This document shows, in pieces, positions 23,651 through 33,014 of a stretch of DNA of 64,000 bases. The notes beneath the pieces were generated by a model. The model was not told the origin of the DNA. It did not search any database and was given only the letters and a program-made list of their open reading frames with translations. Source of the stretch: Larix kaempferi. Taxonomy: Eukaryota; Streptophyta; Pinopsida; Pinales; Pinaceae. The stretch is taken from positions 3,915,501-3,979,500 of the forward strand of contig BSBM01001067.1 in the NCBI GenBank assembly GCA_027924585.1, given 5' to 3'. Positions within the stretch are counted from its first letter, which is position 1, and every line of letters begins with the position of its first letter. Position numbers and translations under genes: made by a program.

Positions 23651-25151
23651 ACAGAGGTAACCTCGAACCAAGCTTTTAGGTTGGAAACTAGCCCTTCCAA
23701 CCGAGAGAGGGCTCTCTCTAAAACTCAGTCACTCAATGTCACTACAGCAACTGGTTTTTATTCAATACACTGGCTAGATCTTCGGATAAATGTGGGTTTT
23801 TAGTATTTTTTAGAAGTGTGGTTGTTCAAGCTAAGGAAGAGTCCATTAGGAATGGAGTCAGATGAATATGTAATTAAAGTCTGAAAATCTCCAAGAACTG
23901 GTAAATAAAACACACAATTTCAGAGGCATGATAGATGGTATTCTCTCAGATATTAATCTCGTTTTTGTATGGCGGAGGAAATTAAGAAGAACAATCCATC
24001 AAAAGCATAACATCTATCAGTGGACGGATTCCGCATTTAATTTTAGAAGAAAATGATGAAAATATCTGAATTCAATGAGACAGAGCATCTAACGTACGAT
24101 GAATTCTGAATCACTATTTTCTCATTCAAATACTGAAGATCATACACATAAATGGAGTACTAAGAAAGAATCACATAAACAGAAGAGAACACAAACTAAG
24201 AAAACATCATCACATGAATCTCTGAGCTTAAAAATGTTCAGGCACTTATGTCTTGAGAAATTTTCATTAAAATCAAGAAATCCTGATACACAATGAGTCT
24301 AGTACCATCTTCATTATCACACTCGAACCCCTATAAAATTGAAAGTCTAAACATATATACAAATGCTCATCGAGCCAATTTTTAACAGACTTTTACAAAA
24401 ATAGTAAATTAGAAATATTCCTTCCACAAAAAACTGGAATAAGCTGTAAGGTGTCTCGAGCTGTTGGAGCTACTGAAATCGATTCTCTGTATTTAGAAAC
24501 CGATTGCCACTTGTCCTTTATTTGCTGCCTGGAGATCTGGAGTTGATTTTCTGCTACATATTCATTTCTTACCATGTTCTTTAGTTGACTTTATACATCA
24601 AATTTGGAATTGATTGCCTTGAAATGTTGATTCTCTGCCTCCTTCGAATGTCAAAACTGCTGCTTTCATTTGTGGAACTAATCTCCTAAAAATAGAATGA
24701 AGATAACTTTGCTTGAGAGGGCTGGACACATGAGAGGATATGTGTCTCACATCTGCTAAAAAATAGGAATTTGTTGATGATTATCTCCTTGCTATCATCA
24801 ACACGAACTTCATGGTGAAATAAAGATGGAAGTTTTGAATACAAAAAAAACTTAATCAAAACGCCCCTTGAATACAAACAATAGCAATCCCCAATACTAC
24901 AAAGAAGTAAACACCCGAGTGTGCATATTTTTCCTTAATGCTTAATCACTTGTGCGTTTGCAGTTTGATGGCATTTGGGTGTTGTCTTTGGACTCTTAAC
25001 CTCTGTGTTAAATAGAAACCCTGGGCGCTTGTCAATTGTCATGGACAATTAAACCTTTCCATTCGAACCCAATGCATTAGTCAAACAATCAAATTCGATA
25101 TCCAACAAGTTGTTTGCAACAATAAAATAAGACTGGAAATGACGCGAAAGA
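23610..25151 (-). mobile_element. Element A, 5' LTR (minus)
   Basis: Near-full-length partner of 18666-20196. The two share the same order of landmarks, including AACCTCGAACCAAG, CTAACGTA and GACGC near the far edge, with scattered differences. On the minus strand the LTR ends ...GATAACA directly before the primer site. At its upstream edge (about 25151) the match breaks off and jumps back to an internal LTR position. Confidence 0.8.
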
Positions 25152-25632
25152 CAATAAAAATGTTCATGCACTTCTATCTTGATAAGTTTCATTAAAATCA
25201 AGAAACCCTAATACACAATGCGTCTAGTACCATTTTCATTCTCACACTCTAACCCCTATTACATTGAAAGTCTAAACATATATACAAATGCTCATCGAGC
25301 CAATTTTTAACAGACTTTTACAAAAATAGTAAATTAGAAATATTCCTTCCACAAAAAACTGGAATAGGCTGCAATGTGTCTCGAGCTATTGGAGCTACTG
25401 AAATCGATTCTTAGTATTTAGAAACTGATTGCCACTTGTCCTTTATTTGCTACCTTGAGATCTGGAGTTTATTTTCTGCTACATATTCATTTGTTACCTT
25501 GTTCTTCAACTAACCTTATGCATCAAATTTGGAATTGATTCTATGCCTCCTTCGAATGTCAAAATTGCTTCCTTCATTTGTGGAACTAATCTCCTAAAAA
25601 TAGAATGAAGATAAATTTGCTTAAGAGGGCTC
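25152..25632 (-). mobile_element. Element A, third partial LTR copy
   Basis: From about 25158 the sequence repeats the segment that begins near 24231 (AAAATGTTCA...CACTTCT) and continues to the equivalent of about 24722, where it is cut by the start of another LTR at 25634. This is an internal partial duplication of the LTR, or the remnant of a second element of the family. Confidence 0.75.
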
Positions 25633-25633
25633 G

Positions 25634-26178
25634 TGATCCGCACGTGGCCAGGAAGAATGGGGGGGACAATAGTTTGAATGAATGAGTCTGCTATGTTATG
25701 GTGGAAGCTTAAGAAACATAATGCGCAAAGCAGGAATACACTACACAGACATAACACAAATGTATATAGATAATATGCAGGAATGCGAAATGATCTTCTA
25801 TTACTGGATATGAGATCATCGATTCATTCTATGCTTCTATATTACAATAGTTTACATGCTTATATAGAATGTGATGAGACGCTTGGGTTCTTTCCCGTTA
25901 CGTTCAGTTACAAAGAAGTTAGAATGGTGTGGTAGTTCAATCGTTACAGTCGACTGGAAGACAGAGAGATAGTTTGTCGAAGTTCGACAGTCGCAAGTCA
26001 CATATTGATGTTGCATGTCGATGTCGTGAAACTGTGAGGTCGTGTAGTTGGTCGAAGTCACGAAGTTGTCGAAGCCATGTCGAAGTCGAGACTTGTCGAA
26101 GTTGTGTCGACGTCGATGACTTGTTGAAGATGTTTTGAAGTCGACATCCGAAAATAATGCCAACTGCGATGCGGATCA
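25634..26178 (-). mobile_element. Element C, 3' LTR (minus), 545 bp
   Basis: The segment starts TGATCCGCA and ends TGCGGATCA on the plus strand, giving 9-bp perfect inverted ends in TG...CA form. On its right is a purine tract (read on minus) followed by integrase, as expected for a 3' LTR. Its body between 25970 and 26145 holds at least five copies of GTCGAAG and related words. The matching 5' LTR is absent because the element is cut inside RT near 28765. It interrupts an element A LTR, so it inserted later than A. Confidence 0.8.
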
Positions 26179-26195
26179 GACCTCCTTCCTTAAGA
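26179..26195 (-). promoter_or_regulatory. Polypurine tract of element C
   Basis: On the minus strand the bases directly before the LTR read CTTAAGGAAGGAGGTC. The AAGGAAGGAGG purine run is the expected plus-strand primer, and its position next to the TG of the LTR supports the boundary. Confidence 0.75.
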
Positions 26196-26279
26196 AACAA
26201 TGGTCCCCATTGTTTGCTCGTGAAGGTGAGGAAACTTGTCGACCAGTTTAGTATCAGAGTACCACTTTCATTGTGCTGG

Positions 26280-27510
26280 GATCTGTCCGGCTTTAACAAC
26301 CTGAAACAAGGGAATTGTGTTCGTCCTTGTATGGCGTACTCGTCCTCCTACAATGGTGTCGCAAGGAAGATGCTCCTGAACATCTAGGTTGATATCGTCG
26401 GGTTCTGTTGTTTGCAAGTCATTTTTTTTCCAACAGTGGTGCATGGTATGGTCGAAGTAGATCCACATTAAATACTGGATGTAGACCCAGGCATGCATGA
26501 ATGTCAAGCTAGAAAGAGTTTTCTCCAATCTGTCGAAGAATACTGTACAGACCATATCGCAAAGGTTTGAGCTTCTTGAATGGACCAGTGAAGCGCTCCT
26601 TCTTGAGATGTAACCAGACCTTGTCCCCAATTTGGAATGAAAGAGGAATACGATGCTTGTCATGTCAGGCCTTAGATTTGTTATTTGCTCGTTGCAACAT
26701 TTCTTGTGCTTGCTTCTGGATGTCGCAGATCTGATCTCAGAACTTCGAGGCTTTATCAACTTCTTATTGAATGTAGTCGGAGTCAGAGTTTGGCTGTGTC
26801 GAGGAGATGATCAAGTCGATAGGCGTCGAGGGTTGAAATCCGTAACATATCTCAAATGGAATCTTTCCTGTAGAGTTGTGCTGAGCACGATTGTAACTGT
26901 GATGTATGTATGGAATACTTTCATCCCATGTGCGTCGATGCATGTGGTTGTACATGCGAAGCAGTTGTACTACCAAGCGATTCACAACTTCCGTCTGTCC
27001 GTCAGTCTGAGGATGGAAAGCTATCGACAATGAGAGTCGTGTGTCCAGCTGTTTCCAGAGAGTCTTCCAAAATATGTTGATGAATCTGACATCTCGGTCG
27101 GAAGTAATGGTTATGGGTAAACCAAAGTGTTTCCAAACATGTGTGAAGAAGAGCTGAGCAATTTGCTACGCTGTCGTGGTCTTCTTGGATGGTATGAGAA
27201 TGGCCATCTTGGAAAATATGTCGAATACTACTAATATCGCTTCGTGTTGATGTTTGGTAGTAGGATATCCCGTCAAGTAGTCCATAGAAATAGATTCCCA
27301 TGGTCGACTAGGAACTAGCATATGTGTGTACAATCCCTGTCGTCGATTAGACAGTTTAGCAATGGCACAAACCACGCCTGATCGAATGTACTTGTTGACG
27401 TCAGTTTTAAGTGTAGGCCAAAAGAAACACTTCTGCATAATAGAAAGTGTCTTTGCTACTCCAAAGTGTCCTGTGGTCTTGCTGTAGTGCACATCCCAAA
27501 TGCGTTTTTG
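26280..27510 (-). pseudogene. Element C integrase, frameshifted
   Basis: The minus strand carries, in order, a zinc-binding H2C2 region (GHFGVAKTLSIMQKCFFWP, in which one of the two Cys is now Gly), the catalytic core with Asp in SMDYLTGYP, Asp in TSDRDVRF and Glu in HPQTDGQTEVVNR, then a C-terminal region (DKVWLHLKKERF, GLHPVFNVDLLRPYHAPLLE). The pieces lie in different frames with stops between them. A tail after DLLRPYH (VGGRVRHTRTNTIPLFQVV) resembles the chromodomain-like tail of chromoviruses, so this is probably a chromovirus-type Ty3/gypsy integrase. That assignment is inference. The protein would insert cDNA into nuclear DNA, but it is not functional now. Confidence 0.85.
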
Positions 27511-27769
27511 TCGATGCTCACCGATCGGTACACAAAGTTGTCCAAGATTTTATAGCAAGGTGTCTTTTAGGAAATAGTCGGCGGTCAACGACTTGTTAGT
27601 CTGAAGCTATCGGTAGACTAGTGAAAATTCGATATCTTCCTGATACAACTAAGGCCAAGTAGTGGTGTCATATCCCTACATACTCATCACTGTAAAAAGG
27701 AGAGTAATGGGCGGTCTGCTTAGACAATCGGCGACGGCGTTAGCTTTACCTTTCCGATACTTAATCACC

Positions 27770-28200
27770 AACTATAATTGTTGTAGGTAATTAATCCACT
27801 TAAGCTGTTGAGTTGTTTGTAGTTTTGACCGTGTCAGAGAGAGCTGTAGAGGCTTATGGTCAGTGAGGATGACCGTTTCCTTTCCAAGGATGTAATGCCT
27901 CCATTGCTTGAGAGATTGTACAATGGCATACAGTTCTTTTTCGTACGTCGAATATCTTCTAACTGTGTCGTTAAAAGTTTCAGAATGAAAAGCGACTGGT
28001 TGACCAGACTGAGTGATCATACACCCAAGGTATAGTCCGCTGCATCTGTCTCAATCTCAAAGGACTGATGCAAATCAGGTAACACAAGTACTGGTGCAGT
28101 GCAGAGCTTATGCTTGAGCTGTTCAAAATCTTCTTGTTGTGTTGGTGTCCATTTGAAGACAGTTTTTCCATTTCCCTTCGTCAACTAATTCAAGGGCCAT
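27770..28200 (-). pseudogene. Element C RNase H, broken
   Basis: Read on minus, it contains FEIETDAADYTLGV, then STYEKELYAIVQSLKQWRHY and VILTDHKPLQL. These are the expected Asp, Glu and Asp positions of the Ty3/gypsy RNase H that removes RNA from the cDNA hybrid. An in-frame stop separates the first Asp from the rest (near 28018). It lies between RT and integrase in the normal gypsy order. Confidence 0.85.
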
Positions 28201-28289
28201 GCTATGTGACTGAAGCCGAGTATGAAACATTGATAGAAATTCTCCAAACCAAGAAAAATTCTTAGTTCTTGAATGATTTGAGGAATGGA

Positions 28290-28765
28290 CTAATCTTTGA
28301 GGATCTGTACTTTGTCTGGATCAACGTGAATGCCTGTAGAGTCAATTACATACCCCAAATATTTGATGTTGTTCATCGCAAAGGTACACTTGTCCATGTT
28401 CAAGTAAAGCTGATGTTGCTGGAGAGTGTCGAGGACTTGTCGAAGTTGTCTGACATGTTCTTCCCATGATCGACTGAAAATCAGTATGTTGTCGAGATAG
28501 ACAATGACCCATTTTCCAGTGAAAAGTCGCAGGATGTTATCCATGTATCGCATGAAGTTCGCAGGTGCATTGGTTAAGCTGAAAGGCATGACTAACCATT
28601 CAAACAATCCTTCCTTGGTCTTGAAAGAAGTTTTCCACACATCTGGGGGCTCGATTAGAATTTGATGATATCTCGACTTGAGGTTGAGCTTAGGAAATAA
28701 TTTAGCACCTTTTAGACAGTCGATGAGTTCGTCTATCTGCGGTAGAGGGTATGAAAATTTTGATT
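28290..28765 (-). pseudogene. Element C reverse transcriptase, C-terminal part
   Basis: The minus-strand frame runs from YPLPQIDELIDCLKGAKLF (about 28752) through WLVMPFSLTNAPANF to HQLYLNMDKCTFAMNNIKYL. The catalytic motif reads VYLDNILIF where YLDD is expected: the second Asp codon is now AAC (28488-28490 on plus), which would abolish polymerisation. The fingers subdomain of this RT is missing. It is replaced at about 28765 by the N-terminal RT of a different element. Confidence 0.85.
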
Positions 28766-29053
28766 TTAACTTATTCGTGGCAATATTTTGTGGAAGTTTT
28801 GAGCCATATGTACTAGTGTGAGATTTCTAAAATCAACACACAACCTGATTTCTCCATTCCTTTTTCCAACAGGAATCAAATTAGCAACCCATTCAAAATA
28901 TCTCAAAGGAATTATTATTTTGGTATCTAATAATTTCCTTACTTCCCTTCCTATGATGGGCAACAATATAGGATTGGTTTGTCTGATTTTCTTCCTAAAA
29001 GGCTTTGTTCCAGCTTTCAAGGGGATCTTGTGATCAATTATTGAAGTGTCAGA
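28766..29053 (-). pseudogene. Element D reverse transcriptase, N-terminal part
   Basis: The frame contains KKIRQTNPILLPIIGREV, KLLDTKIIIPLRYFEWVANL and GEIRLCVDFRNLT. This is the start of a Ty3/gypsy RT, ending with the conserved region that holds the first catalytic-domain motif. After LCVDFRNLT the similarity fades and a stop follows at 28766. The next recognisable RT segment belongs to element C in another frame. RT here follows an RNase H domain in the same frame, which is an unusual order. Confidence 0.8.
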
Positions 29054-29179
29054 AAATTCATCAATTACTTCTAAAAATATTTTGATTTGTTGGTCATCTT
29101 CAAAAACTTGATAATGCTTGGTATTATAAAAAATAGATGGCCTATAAATCATTTCAACTTCATGTCTTAACTTGATTTC

Positions 29180-29570
29180 AGTGGGAGGTTTAAATGTACT
29201 TCCTGCGAAGGCCAATGATTCAACTCTCTGATTATGTTCCCTAGGGATGGATGTGATATTGAAGGCTTCAAATAAATTTTCTATCAAATCCCATATTTTC
29301 TTTCTGTAAGCTCTCATTATCAAGTGCTTGGTATGATATATTCCTTTGATCTGATGTACTATAAGTTCCGAGTCTCCAAAAACATAAATGTGTTTAATCC
29401 CATCTTACAAGCTGTTTCTAGACCCAAAACTAGTGCCTCATATTTATTCACATTATTAGTGGTCTCAAATTCAATTTAAAAGACAGTGGGAACTCCTCTT
29501 TATTTGGATACATGAGAACTACTCCAGCCCCAAGTTCATCTATAGTGGAAGATCCATCAAAATGCATATC
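29180..29570 (-). pseudogene. Element D RNase H placed before RT
   Basis: On the minus strand the start is HFDGSSTIDELGAGVVLMYP (about 29558). A middle part in shifted frames holds NNVNKYEALVLGLETACKMG. The end is WDLIENLFEAFNITSIPREH followed by VESLAFAGSTFKPP. This matches a cellular-type RNase H of the sort Tat-lineage plant elements carry as a second RNase H. Two frame changes lie between 29323 and 29480. It sits between protease and RT; Tat elements as generally described have it after RT and the first RNase H. Confidence 0.75.
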
Positions 29571-30199
29571 CCAAATATGATATTGTTTCACAATTTTATC
29601 CTTTATTGCCCTTATTGTAAGGGGTTCCCTTTCATAACCATCCCCTACAGTCAACATACAACAACCCATATCTTGTTCCATAGTGTCTATAGGGTAATTT
29701 ATAGGGATGTTCCTTTCACTAAGTATATAAGAATATCTAGTTTCCCTATATAACCTTATAGTTTCTCCTGCAAACAAGGGAACAATTGCATATTTCATAT
29801 CCATTTGCATTGTAGCCCCCATTCTCTTGGCACATGTCCTTTACAACAACATGCCATACCTTGGAGGCACATCAACTACAACATCAAGCATGATACTTTT
29901 TTATGGTAATTGAGCTAAGGTTACAACCAAATCTTTTATCATACCCACACATTTCATTGGTTTTGAATCAAAGTTGCATAAATTGTGGTAAGGCTTGGTG
30001 ATTTCCAATCCTAGCTATTCCATAATTACTTTTGTCACTATGTTGTGAGAAGCACATGAATTCTAGCATACAGTTATGCAACAAATTTCCATGCAGGCTC
30101 AGAGTTACATAGAATGGGGGTGTGTATGCATTTCTTTCTTTCTCTACAACATGACCAACTTCAATAGCATGGGTTTCATCGGCAATATTTAGACTGTCT
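29571..30199 (-). pseudogene. Element D protease, damaged at active site
   Basis: On minus the region has PPFYVTLSLHGNLLHNCML, then the active-site region, then KPYHNLCNFDSKPMKCVGMI, LDVVVDVPPRYGMLL and MGATMQMDMKYAIVPLFAGE. This is the usual plant gypsy aspartic protease layout. At the active site (about 30041-30066 on plus) a one-base insertion and a substitution destroy the Asp-Ser-Gly triad and shift the frame. Further stops follow. The protease would have processed the gag-pol polyprotein. Confidence 0.75.
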
Positions 30200-31700
30200 T
30201 ATTGGGAATAATAATTATTTAATTTGAGAGCTTTCTCAATTTGTTTAGCATACATAGGATTTTGAGCAAGTTCAGACAAAGGAATGGAAAATTTAGTCTT
30301 GGAAAGTTCATGCTGAAAATAAAAAAGTTGAGAAGATTTTTCTATTTCTTTCATTTCAGGGGGAAGAATAACAACTTTCTTATGGAGAGAAGGAGGTGTA
30401 AAATTTTCTCCCGGGGAAGATGAGGTGTTAGGATTCACTTTATCAGTAGAATGATATTTAATAGGGGAAGAATCATCAATTAACTTGGTAGGCTCTGGAT
30501 CTTTGGATACTTTCTTAGGAGCAGGCACTTGAGGCTGATTTCCAAAGAAGTTTCTAGGCCTTAGAAAATATCTCTTTTGTGCCTCGGTTTCATTTTGATA
30601 TACATCATCCTGTAATGATCTCTCATACTCTCCTTAGGTTAGGTGTATCATGTCATTATCATCATTTACCCAAAGGATTTATTCAAGAGGCTCAATATAT
30701 TCTTCATCCGAAGGTACATCTACCACATGATATGCAACATTTGTCCTCACTGGTGGTTGTATGGTAGGATATTCATCCCTCCTATATCTATTTAGGATTT
30801 GAGGATTGAAAGGCCTCCTATACTGATTAGGGTTTCTATGTCCCATGCCTTGAGGGTTTCTGTACTGATTGTTTCCATATACCTCAAGTATGGTGAGTTT
30901 GTTTGACAACCCCCTCAATATCTTTGACATCTTCTGGATTCTTTCATCTTGGCTTTCCCTATTTCTATTTGATCTAACAACCTCGTATTTAGGCTTCTTT
31001 TTGTCAACATCCTATCTATGTTTCAATTTTCCTAAGGCTGTCATATAGACTTCTACATCAAGAGCATCATACTGCGTATTCAAAATAGTAGTGTATCTCC
31101 TTTCTCTTAGTATCATGGCAAATTCAGACTCATGTGCTCCTACATATGTAACTTTAGCAACATCTTGTGAAGGTTTAATATCTTAAGGAATTTTTTTATA
31201 AATATTGTTGAACCTTTTATTAAATTCACTCACATTTTCTCCATTCTTATTTTTTAGGGCCGAAAACTCAGTCAGGTAGTATAGGTGATCTCTTTTTTCA
31301 CCCCACTATCTGATGAATGACTGCTCCATAGTAGGCCATGAATTTAAAGAATTTGTAGGCAGGGCTCTAAACCATGTCCTGCCTCTCCTTATAAATATTG
31401 CACAAAAATTCTCATATATACATCATCTTCTTCAATGAGCAAATTGTTTATAAAATATTGAAACTTAGAAATATGACCATCAATTGTAATATCCTTTTCT
31501 CCATCATATTTAGGTAAAATATTAAGATATTTCTCAGGCATGCCATGAAGATTGTTTGGCATATTCAAAGGGACAAATCTATTAGCTATCCATGGATTCA
31601 AAGTAGGGGGTGGACCTCCATGTCCTCTTCCATCCATATCTAAATGTTGTAGGATAATATTATGATCTTGAGGTGTGAATGAAGTTCTTTGAAGTGGAGT
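30199..31700 (-). pseudogene. Element D gag, broken
   Basis: Minus-strand pieces read in order: LNPWIANRFVPLNMPNNLHG and ILPKYDGEKDITIDGHISKF (capsid start), RTWFRALPTNSLNSWPTMEQ and YLTEFSALKNKNGENVSEF (capsid core), an Asn/Arg/Pro-rich linker (QYRNPQGMGHRNPNQYRRPF) and a Lys/Pro/Ser-rich segment ending near 30199. Several in-frame stops and frame changes separate them. No zinc knuckle is visible. The core motifs parallel the element A gag (the aligned YLSEFHAMQRQRDE), so the two families are related. Confidence 0.8.
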
Positions 31701-32087
31701 AAAAGAATGATCAGGTCTAGAGGTATCAGTAGATGGTGATGGAGAAGTAATTTGAGGTTCTAAATCTGTATTTAGAGGATTTTTAGGAATTATTTAAATC
31801 CTCAGGTCTTTCTTGATTGTATACTGCAGGAGATATCAGTTTTGAATTAAAAAGAGGAAAACCTCTCCCTTGAGATGCATGAATGTTCCTCCAATGAGTT
31901 CGAGAAACATATAGGCTCCAAAACTCCTTTGACTAAGTATTTGATCTAGTATGTCTTTTTCCAAGATCCAACTTGATCCAATGAAGTCACCAGGTGAGAT
32001 TCAACCACAGTATCTGATCTTGTTCACCATGTAGAGATCAGACCGTCTTCAAATTTGTAGTAGGGTAAAGATTTCTTTCATTCGCGT

Positions 32088-32105
32088 TTCTCGGTATGGT
32101 TGCCA
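32088..32105 (-). promoter_or_regulatory. Candidate primer-binding site of element D
   Basis: On the minus strand TGGCAACCATACCGAGAA lies a few bases after the LTR end. It starts with the TGG expected of a tRNA complement (CCA end), but I cannot assign the tRNA. Confidence 0.55.
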
Positions 32106-32112
32106 GTTTTCA

Positions 32113-32992
32113 TATTAGTCCCAGAGCTAGACTAGGTTGAAATGGTGTATTCATAGACATGATAGAAGCTCAATGTTTTAAACATTTTAGAGCTATATCT
32201 GATATACATTGTATTTTGGATTCATTCTTGAAATTTCTTGATTAGATTAGGTTAAGAATAGCTTTAACGAATGCAAAGACATAATGCAAAGGAAATTTAC
32301 AGCATGCCACAAAATATAGGGAATGATGAAGGTGAATTTAACATATGAAGTAATATGATTATTCAAGAAGTGACTATTAGGACACAGTTCTTGAATACAA
32401 GATAATATGAACGTACTGAGCCTCAGGATGAGGAATTTCAACAATTCTTACACAACTATAAAGAAAAACATAAGGAATGATGGAAATGCAGCCATATATT
32501 ATGTGTATAACATATACAAAAAACTCCTTGCAGCTCTGAAATAGACATAAAATATTTAAAATATATAATAGAGGCAACACCAATTTATGAATCTTTGAAA
32601 GATCTTTTAATCTTCAAAACATCATAAGCTTGAATGAAACCATAATGAGATCAAAACTACAACATCGAAATTCTATTAATCTCATGAATCTTTACATACA
32701 ACACAGATGAAATAACAATAGAATCACATAACAGAGGAAACACATATATGAGACATTGTTGTATCTTTAATCTCATACATAGCCAAATTACAAGGGCCAA
32801 TTCTGTCACTCGACTCTACAAATCTAGCTAGAGAAACTCTCTCCCTAAAATTGCCATCCGTTTAGACTTAGTACAATATGCTTTATATAGAGTCTTTAAG
32901 TAACCGAATTCAATTTCTTACATCCTAATAGAAAGGTACAAAGACTTGATTTAATTTTTACAAAAAGACTTTTACATTTCCATTTTCCAACA
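32113..32992 (-). mobile_element. Element D LTR, flanked on both sides by element sequence
   Basis: The left edge (TATTAGTCCC) is matched by a second copy at 62501 that starts TGTTAGTCCC. Similarity between the two continues for about 770 bases, including TTTACAGCATG, TACACAACTAT-like and GAGACATTGTTGTATC landmarks. On the minus strand it begins TGTTGGAAAATGG (32992). To its left lie a primer-site candidate and gag. To its right, ending only about 20 bases away, lies a long ORF. It therefore serves as 5' LTR for the left part and as 3' LTR for the right part. Confidence 0.75.
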
Positions 32993-33014
32993 TTTATTGC
33001 TAAAATTAGCATCT

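Noticed and set aside
25929-26387. Overlapping frames across the element C LTR
   Set aside because: They follow the GTCGAAG repeat and the LTR; they end at random points relative to element boundaries.
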